Notes: generated by a model not told the origin, from the sequence alone. Numbered from the stretch's first letter, positions 44,671 through 57,134 are shown. The stretch: DNA of 64,000 bases from Cryptomeria japonica (GCF_030272615.1 NC_081406.1:113553783-113617782); one strand, 5' to 3'. A program made the numbers and translations.

Positions 44671-45847
44671 TTTCATAAAATTGGGACCCTTGCAATTTGT
44701 GACCACATTAGGGTCTTCACGTTGGCAATTCAAATCCCTAAGCCTGATCGGAGACCCAAGACTTGCTTAGCACCCAGAAACTGCCTTGTTCTACCCTCTG
44801 CAATGCCTAAACATGCTTCCTATCCTAAGACAAGGTGAGGACAAGGGTGTGGAACCCTTTTCCTCCTAGGACAAGTGCATGGCACCCTTGTCCTTGCCCT
44901 ATTTTGGGGACCCCTTTGTCTTATCTCTGCATTGGACTTTGCATTAAGCGGTAAAAACTTTCCCTGAGTCAGTCTATGATGGAAAATCAATCAATTAACC
45001 CTAATTAAGGAGTATATAAGTTGCATTTACCTTCCCATAGGTCAGAAGTTAGAAGTTTCCATTGATCACGTGTTTAAGCATTCAAGAGCATTCAAGCATT
45101 CCTTTCTAGTATTGAGCATTCTCAAGTGTCTCTTTGTATTCATGTCAAGGATTCAACCATTGAAGAGGAGATCCCTTTCAACATTCAATTCAATTCAAGA
45201 AAATCTATGTACATTCTATCTACAACCTCCCTTGGGGTGACTTACATTTCAATCTTTCATTTACATTTACTTGCAAGTACTTTCTTTCATCATTTCATTA
45301 ATTCCAAAACTGGGGTTTGACTTGAAGGCAAACCCCCAATCCCAACCCCTTTTCCTCTCTTTTTTGTGTGTAGGTTGTAGGTGTGTAGCTGTGTTTGCAG
45401 ATTCAGACTCCATTTGCAGAGGTGGAAAAATCCTTTTCGATTTGCAGGATTTTTGGAGGATCGTGGGCACTTTCAACACGGTCTAGACAAATTTTCCTCA
45501 AATTCATAAGACAGCTTCATCTCGACATATTATAGCCAGATCCAGGTGCACAACTTCATCTCACATTTTAATCTTGAGTTATAATTAGTTCTTTAGTACT
45601 TTTACACTTAATTCAATCATTTTCCATTTTAAAAGAGGGGTTAGCTTAACATTTTTATCCCATTATCAATTCATTTAATATTCAATCTTTGCCCTAAGAG
45701 ATTGGATCTAGTGTATTCCCCCTCTTTTAAATGTAATGTGAATAAGGTGTTTGAAGGGAAATCCGCAGTGAAACTTTCATCTCTCCTGGGAGGGAAGAAA
45801 ATCTTTCCTCTTGATCTCTCCATCATTCACCCTTTTTCACCATTACA
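44671..45847 (+). repeat. E4 3' LTR
   Basis: 1,177 bp, matching 17162-18307, with small insertions around 44840-44890. It starts TTTCATAAAATTGGGACCC, so the first TG has become TT. The TATA box is at 45013-45019. Confidence 0.9.
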
Positions 45848-46218
45848 AAAATAAAATATGAAATATGAAAAGTAATTAAAATATTAAAAGATATATATTT
45901 TGGAAAATTCACTTCTCAATCTATAAAAGGGTATTTTTTATATTTTTTAAAAAAAATTATTTATAAGAGTGGGAGATGTTGAAACATCGAGTTTTTTTGT
46001 TTTTTTTTTTTAATTTTGATAATTAGAACCGATGTAGTATAAAATATACGTTTAGTAGATATTTCCAATTGGAAAATTTGTGGCCCATATATAAGATAGC
46101 TATAATAAATCTCTATAGACTATATGTTTGACTAAAATTAATTTTTAGTTAGAATTAATACTTAAATTCACTTGTGTTGATAAGTTGGCTTGAAACGTTA
46201 CACAATTTTGTGCTTTTA
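45848..46218 (+). mobile_element. T2 right part (TIR element split by E4)
   Basis: 371 bp matching the end of T1 (15484-15854): TTAAAAGATATATATTTTGG, TTGAAACATCGAG, GTGGCCCATATATAAGATAG. It ends GTGCTTTTA, whose complement TAAAAGCAC is the inverted partner of the T2 left end. Together with 16558-17161 this gives about 975 bp, close to T1 (963 bp). Confidence 0.78.
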
Positions 46219-46306
46219 GCCTACATATCCCTGGTTTGGCATGAAAATTATTTTTATATATGAATTCTATTTGGTGTGTATCATGATGATTATAGTATGA
46301 ACTTGA

Positions 46307-46873
<567 letters not shown>

Positions 46874-48000
46874 TGTTGGCATTTTGGTGATGTTTTGATT
46901 GTCATTGATGGACACACACTTTCTTGATGTATGAGTTATGCTCAACTGGTAATTGTTCCAACCGGTACTATGTATTATAGTCTTTAGACTATTGGTGTTT
47001 TGCAGAAGATGTTTACCGGTCACAAATTGACTGAAGACCTCAAGCAGTTTGGAGAACCCAAGAGGTATGAAGACCTCAAGTGGTACGAAGGAATAAAGCG
47101 GTAGTTAACATTTTCCAGTCTTCATTTTTGACAACTAGTAATCGGTATATTGTATGAACCAGTATTACTCTATGACGAGTTACCAACCAGTATTTTTGTG
47201 ATGAGTTATCATCCACCGACACTTTGGCAGTGATTTTGTGCCATGTTACCAAATGTGTCTAGATGCACTGAACCTAGGAACTTGTAGTTTAATCGTATTG
47301 GACCGACATGAAATCAGTTTCCTTTATAAGGACATCATGTCTAGGGTTTGTATAGATGAGATATGTATGATGTATGAGAAGGTTATGTGCGATCTTTGCA
47401 AAGAAGATTAGGTCTGTGTGAAGAGTTAGAGTGTGGAGATATTGAAGATTGAAGTAATGTTGAAATGCATTAACAATGAGCTATCAAGGATCTAACCAAG
47501 CATACTATGCTAGTATCTACATCACTCACTTGTTGATTACTCACATCTTCGACCAAGTCTCAAACCCTTAACCGGGTAGGCCTAGCAAAACCATTGTAAA
47601 TCCTCTAACAAGGTGGTTCACAACTGTGGATCTGAAATCCTCTCACAAGGTAGTCTTTAACAGGACTTATCTCCTAACAGAGATCTAGATTCCTAATAGG
47701 ATCTGTTCTGGTGAAGAACATTGTATGACCTTAACCAGTCTGGTTTCTATTGTGCAGATAGTTACTTGTGAGTTTTTGCTCACCATGGTTTTTTCTATTT
47801 GGGTTTCCATGTCAAATATATTGTGTTATGGTGATTATGCTCTTGTGGGTAAATGCTTTGTTTTCTATTTGGTTTGCATTTATCTTAACCGGTTCATTAC
47901 TGAATCTGTTGTACGGGTTATCTGCTAAATTGTTTAAGAGTTTGAGTTTAGTATTTTTTGGTATACTAATTCACCCCCCCCCCCCTCTTAGTATTCATCA
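46874..48000 (+). repeat. E7 5' LTR
   Basis: 1,127 bp, TGTTGGCATTTTGGTG to CTTAGTATTCATCA, with a C-run of about 12 near 47975-47987. Confidence 0.92.
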
Positions 48001-48001
48001 A

Positions 48002-48015
48002 TTGGTATCAGAGCC
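48002..48015 (+). other. E7 primer-binding site
   Basis: TTGGTATCAGAGCC, a full tRNA-Met match, two bases after the LTR end. Confidence 0.88.
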
Positions 48016-48050
48016 AGCCTTTCTATAAGTCTAACCACTTGGAAGGAGAT

Positions 48051-49318
48051 ATGGGGGAATACATTGTGAGGGAACTTACTCATCGTCTCACTCAGACTGA
48101 GAGAGCCTATGATGAACTCAAAGTCAAGTATAAAGCCTCTTTGGCCAAGAGAAGAGAGCATGCTAAGAAAATGATGGAACTTATTGAAAATAGCTCTTCT
48201 GATGAAGCTAACATGGATTTGAAGAAGTTGAAAAACTGAATGAATCTAAAGCCAACCTGAGAAAGGAGTTGGAAGAACTGACTATCAGAATGTGTCAAGA
48301 GCTTGAGAACCGAAGGAAAGCTAAAGATCTGGTAAAAGACAAAGATCATGAGATCTCCAAGCTAAAGCAAGAAATCAGTGCCCTTACCGCTCATCTCCAA
48401 GAGAGTAAAGTGGAAAAAGAAGAAATGCAAGGTGAACTAAACATGGCTATTTCTGAGAATGCAACCTTGATGGAATCTAATGCTGCTATTTCCAAGGAAC
48501 TTAACTAAGTCAAAGGAGATACTTGCCAAATTTAATAAGAATACTGTTAAGCTAGAACAAAAGTTGGAATCGGCAAAACCAGTAAAGAATACCACTGGAC
48601 TTGGTTTCTCTAGGTATGAGGAAGGAAAGACCTCTAGAACAAAAGATGAAGCATCAAAGAAGCAACCAACACCCAAGGATAAAGGTAAGAAAAAGTTTAA
48701 ACCTGTTTGCTTCAATTGTCTCAAGGAAGGACATAATTTTAATGTGTGTAGAAGCAAGGCCTACAATAATTTTTCTTATTTTCTCAACAATAATCCTAGA
48801 TCCAATAGATTCAATGGAAACTGCTATGTATGCAACAAGTTTGGGCATAGAGCATTTGAATGCAAGTTTGTTTTGCACAAAACTGGGAGATACCCTCCAA
48901 GGACTCAAGGAGTTATCCCAGAACCCTCTGTGAACTAGAATCCCAACCTGTATAATATCTATGACCATCGGTCAGGTGGCTATCAAGTGGCAACTGGTTG
49001 GAGAGCAACCTATTTGATCTATCATGGTAGCAGTCACACTATTGCAACATGCAGAAGGAAGAATGGTAGTATGAATAATGGACCATGAAGATCACCTAGA
49101 ATGGTATGCTATCATTGCAACAGACCGGGACACACTGCCAGAACCCACAAAATGATAAAGAACCTATCGAATGATATACCGATCACTCTAGAAGGGAAGA
49201 TTGATCTTGAAACCGTTCAAGTAGGAATGAATAAAACTTGGAAAAAGAAACCTAAAGAAGTGTCATAGGATGAACCGGTTTCTACACCTAGTGTGGAAGT
49301 CTCTAAACCGACAAACTA
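48051..49318 (+). pseudogene. E7 ORF1: coiled-coil, multi-CCHC Gag-like protein
   Basis: The likely start is ATG 48051. The first part is a coiled coil rich in Glu/Lys/Leu (LTHRLTQTERAYDELKVKY; after a frame change LTIRMCQELENRRKAKD). Then, in frame again from about 48480, zinc knuckles: CFNCLKEGHNFNVC, CYVCNKFGHRAFEC and CYHCNRPGHTARTH (last Cys lost), with a decayed one between them (YHGSSHTIATC). The order coiled coil, then several CCHC, is that of a Gag. E9 ORF1 is a homolog. Two frame changes near 48236 and 48500 and several stops make it inactive. It probably binds and packages RNA. Confidence 0.8.
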
Positions 49319-49763
49319 AGCTTCATAAAAGCTTAGGGGGATCATATCGGTGAAATATTTGAACCCCTGGTTTATATCGGTAAAGACCTTAACTGGTATA
49401 CATTACCTATCAATCGACATAAGACTTGAAGTGGTAAAAGGCAAAATTAGGGTTTGTACCCTAACGCAGATGCATTTATTACGGTAGGTGAAAGATTGTT
49501 TAAAATGGATTTTTGTCATCATTTTCACTTATCTATTTTCGAGCGAGGAATTTTCAAGAGCAGAGCTACAAAGAGAAATTCATCTAGCGATTCAAAATGA
49601 ATTCAAAAATCTTGCAGAGGAATCTAGCAGACTTTCAATCTATCAGTGAAGAACACTAAGCGATGTTCCAAGCAACCAAAGTGGTGTGTTGTGAGCAACA
49701 TTGGCAAAACCTAAATTTTGAATTGTGAAGGTATTTCTCAAAATTCTTGTTTATCATTTAATC

Positions 49764-52700
49764 ATGGCTTCTGCATCGCACTCCAGTTCGAGTGTACCTG
49801 TAGATTCAACTAAATTTATTCAAAATAAGACGAAATACAATGCCCTATCCCAGATACCCACCAGAGTTATAGTTGAGGAAGATATTTTAGGATATATTGA
49901 TTGTGAATTGGAAGACCTAGGATCCCTAGTGATCCATTCCTAGCTAGGTCTGTTATGTGGGGATGACAAGAGAATCAAACCTAAATATAGCATCCTAGAG
50001 AGGAAGAAACTGCACAATGTGATTTATTTTCTGGAAGAGTTCACTGAAGATCACATCTGCATCATCTTGAGAAGAGTGCACGGTGATAAAATGTATCTCG
50101 AGCAGACGCATGACATCACGTCGGAAGCAATTCATGTCGTCATTGGTTTCTATAAGATTGGAGAGGTGCCAGCTCTAAGGAAGGTCACCAAGACTTAAAT
50201 GACTAAGCTCACCGGTTCTCTGAGTGACCAACGGGCGATGACCATCAACACCATCAAAGATGATTTGGTTAAGTATTCTTGCATGGTAATTGGCTACTAG
50301 ATGTTTTATGCCATTAGAATGAACTTTGTCCCTATTGCTGCAGTGAATGCCACCTATAGAATGATTAAGGAAGACGCCTCATTTGATTTGTATACTTGTT
50401 TGCAGAAGCAATTGCTACTAAACCTAAAGTCCATTAAATAGGATAATGCTCTAAGGTTCAAGTTTGGACAACTTTTGGTCGGTCTATTCTTCTACTTTCA
50501 AGGCTATTTCCCTAGAGTAGGTGATTTTCAATGGTCTGCTGACCAACCGGTCTCCAAGAAAATTAGGGAAAGTCTTCAAACAGTGGGAACCAGATATCCC
50601 GAGGTTCTTAATAAATATTTTGATGAATTCAGGCAAAAAATGAGCCAAAGAATGAGGATATCTAGTGATATTGTGAAGAAGTATGAAGATGACATCTTCT
50701 TCACCATAAAGGTAGATGAATGCATAATGGAAGTGATGGAACTGAGAAAGGAAGCAGTTGAACCAATGGGGTGTGAAGTGATGTATGATATGTTGATCGG
50801 ATATGCCTCTACCCTGCTTGCCTCACCATTAGATGTGAAGAAAAAGTGAATCGGTACCTACTTAGAGAGGGTAACACTGGTAGAAGAACCAAAATAGAAA
50901 AAGGACAAGGCAGTGCCATTGGTATTGGCACCAGTTACCTCAGCCAATCCAAAAGTGACCAAGCAGTCACCTGCCAAGAAGAAACCTGAGGTTGTTGCCA
51001 CTAAAGTATTTGAGAGGAAGCAGAAAACTAGAAATAGCTCACTAGAGTTAGAGGATACTGAACTAGAAGTACAGCCAAAGAAGACTAGACAATCAAGCAA
51101 GAAGGCAAAATCTACCGGTAATGCACCTACAACGTCAACACCGGTAAATATAGATATTTCCTCTAACAAGCTGATGACACATTGTCAGAGGACTATTAAG
51201 AGGAAGGTGTTTGATGATTTAAAAGAATATTTTGATGATTTTACTAATAGTGAGAAAGAAGAAGTAGAGCAGGAAATTATTAAATATTTATGTGTTAATG
51301 ACCGGTCAGCATCAGAAATTAGATTGGTGACACCTGATTCTTTATACAATTATTTAGATAACAAATGGCGCATTTCCATTGAAAAGGAATGGGAAATAAG
51401 GGAGAGAGTCTTTGCACAATACTTTCCCAATGCCTCTAATTCTGAATTATTTGAGATAATGGATAAGAACAAAGGCCTCTTATTCATGAGAAGAAGAAGA
51501 CTCAAGCTACTAGAAGGTAAAGCTTCTAAAGTGGAGAAGGACACACATTTACATGCCAAGGTTGTTGTCCAGTTACACCAAGTGTCTGAGGCCAATCTGA
51601 AGGTTGAACAAGCACCTGATTTAACATCAGGCAAACTGGATGAAGCATTTGATAGTGAAGGGGAAAGAGTGATAGAGAATAATGATCCCATTGATGTGGA
51701 TGCATTAGATGTTGAGGATGTCACTAAAAACATAGAGAAGGAGAAACATGACAAGGAAAAAGCTGAGAAAGAGAAGTAGGACAAAGAACAAATGAAGAAA
51801 GAGAAAGCAAAAAAAGAAAAGAAAGAGGAAGACAAGAGGAAAGAGGAAGAGAAAAAGAAAGAGGAAGAGGAAGATGAGGAAAGAGAAAGAGAAAAAGAAA
51901 GAGGAAGACAAGAGGAAAGAGGAAGAGAAAAAGAAAGAGGAAGAGGAAGATGAGGATAGAGAAAGAGAAAAAGAAAGAGGAAGACAAGAGGAAAGAGGAA
52001 GAGAAAAAGAAAGAGGAGGAGAAGAGGAAACAAGAAGAAGAAAAGAGAAAAGAAGAGGAGAAGAGAAAAGAAGAGGAGAAGAGGAAAGAAGAGGAGAAAA
52101 AGGAGGAAGAAAAGAAAAAGCAGGAAGAAGACAAGAAGAAGGAAGAACTAAAGAAAAAAGAAGAGGAAAAGAAAAGAGTAGCAAAGGAGAAGGAAGAAAA
52201 GAAAACCAAACAAGTGGAGACTCCCAAGGCAACCGGTGGTCAAGCCAAACCCCTTGACACCACCAGTTCAATTGACCTTCAATCAACAGATGAGTCTGAG
52301 CTGCTACGAGGCATCAAACTAGCACAAGAAAGGCTAGAAGAGTTGCAGAGGAAGAAGGAAAGGGATTTCATACAAACTACATTTGACACCCTTACCAGTC
52401 TGATTCATATTACTCACCTCGCCAGTACCGATTCCTCTCTGTCCAAGCTAAAACTCCTTTGTACTATAGTAGAGGACCAAGTACAATGATTGGAAGATGT
52501 TGTTGCAGTTACTGCGAAGAAGAATCATGAAAAGGAACTCAACACTTCCTTAGTCAAGAAATTGAATGAGCTTCGGTCACAACTTCTGAAGCAGCAAAAG
52601 GATATCAGTGGAGCTATGGATTAGGGCAAATTACTATTGAGTAAAATCTGCCAACCCCATCTATTTTGTGATGATGTGCTTAAGAAAAAAGATAAACTCC

Positions 52701-53080
52701 AATCGGAGTTCTAGGCATACATCAACAAATTCAAGATGCCATATTATTCATTTACTACATATGGGAAAACAGTTCATCATTATTAGCTGCAGACTGCTAG
52801 GGTGGAATCAGAAATCTACAACCAGACAAAAGATTTGCAGGAGCTTCAATAGGTCTTATTACCCAGACTGTAAATTCTTTAGAAATGTTTTCTCAATTTG
52901 GAATCCATCATAGTAACTCAAGAGATGAGTACCATTGATGTTATGGAAGAACTGGTATTCCAAATGCAGATGGAAAGTGAGGTTGCTACCTCATTACCTG
53001 AGTCAAGGTCATTGGCCATGAAAAATGTTATGTAGGATTTTAAATCTGTTTTTGATAAGTTTTATTCCTTATTGTCATAA
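49764..53080 (+). pseudogene. E7 ORF2: unknown long protein shared with E9
   Basis: ATG 49764 opens a protein of about 1,100 codons, interrupted by several stops, which continues in the same frame up to about 51830 and then, after the 76-bp tandem duplications, two positions out of phase to 53080. The N-terminal 350 residues match E9 ORF2: ILRRVHGDKMYLEQTHDITS, CMVIGY, RMNFVPIAAVN and RFKFGQLLVGLFFYF. The middle is basic/acidic with a Lys/Glu-rich repeat (51800-52190). The C-terminal part (ERLEELQRKKERDFIQTTFD) is predicted coiled coil by its pattern. No catalytic motif and no family known to me. It sits where pol should be. Confidence 0.72.
51831..52058 (+). repeat. Tandem duplications of a 76-bp Lys/Glu-coding unit
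   Basis: The unit starting GACAAGAGGAAAGAGGAAG occurs at 51831, 51907 and 51983, spaced exactly 76 bp. As 76 is not divisible by three, each extra copy moves the reading frame by one. Two extra units (152 bp) shift the frame by two positions, exactly the offset between ORF2 upstream and downstream. Confidence 0.88.
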
Positions 53081-53243
53081 ACATTTACTCTATTTTTATA
53101 TATAAGGAAACATGGGTTATTCTGCATTACTTTGTCATTGTTGGCAAAGGGGGAGTAATTTTGATTATGGCATATTTTTTTTGTAAAAACACTTAGATGT
53201 CAAAATTTTCCTAAGTGTTGCCATCAATACCAAAGGGAGAGAT
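53081..53243 (+). other. E7 3' untranslated region and purine tracts
   Basis: GGCAAAGGGGGAGTAATT near 53144 and CAAAGGGAGAGAT directly before the LTR at 53231-53243: repeated purine tracts as in E6. Confidence 0.75.
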
Positions 53244-55416
53244 TGTTGGCATTTTGATGATGTTTTTATTGTCATTGATGGACACACACTTTCTTGATGT
53301 ATGAATTATGCTCAACCGGTAATTTTTCCAACCAGTATTATGTATTATAGTCTTTATACTATTGGTGTTTTGTAGAAGATGTTTACCCGTCACAAATTGA
53401 TCGAAGACCTCAAGCGATATGGAGAACCTAAGAAGCATGAAGACTTCAAGCAGTTCAAGGATCTCAAGCTGTAGGAAGGAACAAAGCAGTAGTTAACATT
53501 TTCCAGTCTTCATTTTTGACAACCGGTAATTGGTATATTGTATGAACCGGTATTACTCTGTGATGAGTTACCAACTAGTATTTCTGTGATGAGTTATCAT
53601 CCAACAACACTTTAGTGGTGATTTTGTATCATGTTACCAAATGTGTCTAGATGCACTGAACCTAAGAACTTGTAGTTTAATACTATTGGACCGACATGAA
53701 ATTAGTTTCCTTTATAAGAAAATCATATCTAGGGTTTGAGAAGGTTATGTGTGATCTTTACAGAGAAGATTAGGTATGTGTGAAGAGTTAGAGTGTGGAG
53801 ATATTGAAGACTGAAGTAATGCTAAAATGCATTAACAATGGGCTATCAAGGATCTAACCAAGCATACTGTGCTAGTATCTATTGGTATTTTGGTATGGTT
53901 TTGTCATTGATGTCAACACCTACTAAAACTCTAGCACTTTGGAGATCGAGCAACATTCACTGGCAAGTAAGTGACTTTTTCATAGTCACCAGTATATAAT
54001 ATGCCGACAGGATATAATGATCATCAACATTTGGAATGGCATAAAAAAACACTTGGAAATGTCGAAGACATCGTTTGGACATCTTATCTTGGAAAATTGT
54101 TTATTGGCATATTCGTATTTGCATATTTGATGTTACCGGCAAATAGGTACAGGTTATACACCGACAGGTTTATCTTTTCCAGATCAGCACGACATGCTAT
54201 GGAGATGATTAATTATTGTTGTAAATGCATTAAGCCGACATGTTGAATCAGTTATTGCATCGGATATTGTATTGTTTGTAAAAAAATTTTATTGTAATAT
54301 CTTGTAGAGCCGACCTACTAAAATTGGTCTTAGGTTATGGTATAAATGTAAGATCTTATTTGTAAGATCGGATGTGGAATGTAAAAAGGAATTGTAAGAA
54401 GGTATATGTGAGATTAAGCAGAGCTATACACACAGACATCATTTGAAGGTGAAGCTAGGTTTTTGTGAAAGCATATCAGAACTACACCGGTACTGAATCC
54501 AACATATGAAGATGCTATTTTGAGCAGTACATTCTTATTGGATTTAACCATCCAATTGTAGTCAGTGTGACTCCCATTTGTGTTTGAGCAGTGAGCTCTA
54601 TGTGCTTGGCCTTTCTGCATGTGCAGACCCCATTTATGTACACTTACTATCTGCAGTAGTATCATCTGATTGTGGGTAAGGTTTCCCACCATGGTTTTTC
54701 CCCTTACAGGGTTTCCATGTACAAATATTGGTGTAATGTGTTTTGGATGACTTTGTCTTTTTGTTTCATGCATTAATCTTTACTAGTATTACAATTATCT
54801 GATAAAACTGTCCACCTATATAACAGACTAGTTCATCAGTATTAAGCAGTAAATTGGTTAAGTTGTTTTTGGTTTAAATTTATTTGACAACGGATTCACC
54901 CCCCCCCCCCTCCTAGTTGTCTCCGAGACCTAACAGTATCTAGATCACTCACTTGTTGATTACTCACATCTTTGACAAGTTTGAATCCCTTAATCGGATA
55001 GGCCTAACAAAGCCTTTGTAAATCCTCTAACAAGGTGGTTCACAACTATGGATCTAAAATCCTCTCACAAGGTAGTCTTTAACGGGACTTATCTTCTAAC
55101 AAAGATCTAGATTCCTAACAGGATCTGTTCTAGTGAAGAACATTGTATGACCTTAACCGGTCTAGTTTCTATTCTACAGATAGTTACTTGTGAGTTTCTG
55201 CTCACCGTGGTTTTTCCTATTTGGGTTTCCATGTCAAATATCTTGTGTTATGGTGATTGTGCTCTTGTGAGTGAATGCTCTGTTTTCTATTTGGTTTGGA
55301 TTTATCTTAACCGGTTCATTACTAAATCTATTGTACCGATTATCTAGTAAATTGTTTAAGAGTTTGAGTTCAATATTTTTTGGTATACTAATTCACCCCC
55401 CTCTTAGTATTCATCA
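53244..55416 (+). repeat. E7 3' LTR, interrupted by a solo LTR
   Basis: It matches 46874-48000 in two pieces, 53244-53879 and 54936-55416. The pieces meet at AGTATC, where the solo LTR and its GTATC duplication sit. Confidence 0.9.
53880..54935 (+). repeat. S1: solo LTR of another Sirevirus-type family
   Basis: 1,056 bp flanked by GTATC at 53875-53879 and 54936-54940. Ends TATTGG...CCTAACA (the first TG mutated to TA). It resembles the E9 LTR in part (GTGAGCTCTATGTGCTTGGCC at about 54590) and has a C-run near 54898-54911. No interior follows, so it most likely arose by recombination between two LTRs of one element. Confidence 0.88.
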
Positions 55417-55421
55417 GTTTT

Positions 55422-56212
55422 TGGAGGGTTCCTCTTTGTAATGACCTCTAGTTTGAACATGAATATGAGGCATTATAGACATTCTTAGGTTACAAAAGAT
55501 AACTATTATACATATTGTTGATTTGAGTGTCGACCTAGGAAAATAGAATCTTTATCTGGCTAATATAATGGCAGGAAGTTCTCCAAAATTTCTTCTTCTA
55601 GACTCTCAACTACTGCATAGAAATAACTATTCAACTTGGAAATCCAAACTCAAAACTCAACTCAAGTTTGAATAAGTTTGGGATGTGGTGAGTGGTACCA
55701 CATCACGACATAAAATAGATGCTAATGAGCAGAAGAAATTTGATCAAGCCAACAAAAAGTTGGAATTGGTCATTTTGTTTAGTATGTCTGACGATGTCCA
55801 TCCCTTTATCCACAACTCGTCCACAACCAAAAATGCATACATGACAAGATAAATATGGTGTATGACTAAAAGAATTAGAATCAAATCCTAAACTTGTGAG
55901 TCAGCTACATGGCCTGAAGATGAAGAATGGAGAACAATTAGAATCCTTCCTCAAAAGGATTGAAGAGTTGAGAGCTTCACTACAAGCATTGAGTGAGACA
56001 GTTGATGATGCAATTATAGTGCCTAGTGTTCTACAGGCACTACCCACTAGATACAAGGTTTTTGTGACAATGTTGAATTTCACAAAAATAATAACCACTT
56101 TTGAGAAGCTCGTAAATACTCCAAAAAGAAGAGTCAATAATCCAAGAACATGAACAAGATGATCATGCAATGACAACATGTCATAAAGGCAAGAAACTTA
56201 TGAAGCAGTTTG
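55422..56212 (+). pseudogene. E8: Copia gag fragment (DUF4219/UBN2 type)
   Basis: After a short flank, ATG 55568 starts SSPKFLLLDSQLLHRNNYST, then WKSKLKTQLKF. Past several stops it continues from 55896 in VSQLHGLKMKNGEQLESFLK and RIEELRASLQALSETVDDAI with TFEKLVNTPKRRV, the UBN2-type Gag. It is cut at 56212 by E9. No LTR of this element is visible in the window. Confidence 0.72.
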
Positions 56213-57119
56213 TGTTGGCATTACACACTCAGATGAGTATGGTTGATGTTGTCATTGATGGCATCATAGTGGCAATAGGGCTCTACAGGATTCTATTGGT
56301 TATACCGAAAACAGACTTCGCATACCGGCACTGGCAGCTACACAAAGTTCATTCACACCTCTAGTTTACACTGGCAATGAATCAATGAATCATACCGACA
56401 CCCCAGGCCGACATAAATAAAGTTTTGTTTATGCAAATTATATTGTAATGTAATTAAATATTTGTAGCTGACATGATGTATTGTAAAGACTCATATATGT
56501 ATGAGATCTTGTAGGTCATTTTGTAAAAATAGAATATGTAATTAGGTAACGAATGTAAGCGGAATATTAGAGTGAATAACTGTATATACAATTTGATGTA
56601 ATTATTTTATGAGCAAATAAAAGAAGAGTAGAGAAAATAAAATTTTATGATAGAGGTATCTGACAGATCTTAAACCGATACTAAATCGAGCATTGGAGAT
56701 GCTATTTTGAGCAGTACATTATCATTGGATTTAACCATCCAATTGTGTAGTCAATGTGACTCCTATTTTGTGATTGAGTAGTGAGCTCTAAGTTGTTGGC
56801 CTTCCTGCATGTGTAGGCCCATACTGTATAAGTAATATTTATTCATGTGGCCAATGAATAAATATTGTGGGTCACAAATCCAACCGAGTTTTTTCCCCTA
56901 TCGGGTTTCCTCGCCAAAAATATATGTGTTATGATGTGCATTGATGGTTATACTATTATTTCTCTTTACTGCATTATTACTTGTTTACTGGTATATTAAT
57001 TTAGGTTATAAATTTGAAAACAAGTTTAAATCTTTTGAAAACTAGTTAGACATTGATTCACCGCCCCCCCCCCCCCCCCCCCCCCCCCTTAGTCTTTGGG
57101 ACTGATCAAATATCTAACA
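56213..57119 (+). repeat. E9 5' LTR
   Basis: 907 bp, TGTTGGCATTACACACTC to ATATCTAACA. A C-run of about 26 at 57063-57088 lies just before the end. Confidence 0.9.
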
Positions 57120-57120
57120 A

Positions 57121-57134
57121 TTGGTATCAGAGCC
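57121..57134 (+). other. E9 primer-binding site
   Basis: TTGGTATCAGAGCC, one base after the LTR end; a full tRNA-Met match. Confidence 0.88.

Larger units (their letters stand above)
17162..45847 (+). mobile_element. E4: Pol-less Ty3/gypsy-type element, host of LINE, E5 and E6
   Basis: LTRs at 17162-18307 and 44671-45847 bound the element, which sits inside T2. Its own parts are the LTRs, a leader (18308-18320 and 24483-25612), the gag start (25613-25835), inverted gag and protease (33337 back to 31028), a Pro-rich region (42952-43855) and a 3' tail. Everything else is younger insertions. No reverse transcriptase, RNase H or integrase of Ty3/gypsy type is present anywhere between the LTRs, so it appears non-autonomous. 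A clear target duplication could not be read (TATAG on the left, AAAAT on the right, in an A/T-rich site). Confidence 0.82.
46874..55416 (+). mobile_element. E7: Pol-less Sirevirus-type element with two ORFs
   Basis: LTRs 46874-48000 and 53244-55416 (the second contains a solo LTR), with identical GTTTT duplications at 46869-46873 and 55417-55421. The interior holds a coiled-coil/CCHC ORF1 (48051-49318), a long ORF2 (49764-53080) of unknown family, and purine tracts. There is no protease, integrase, reverse transcriptase or RNase H motif, although the interior is 5.2 kb. It is related to E9. Confidence 0.92.

Noticed and set aside
51350-52286. Three long overlapping minus-strand open frames rich in Ser, Phe and Leu
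   Set aside because: They are the complement of the purine-rich Lys/Glu coding repeat of E7 ORF2 and have no other support.
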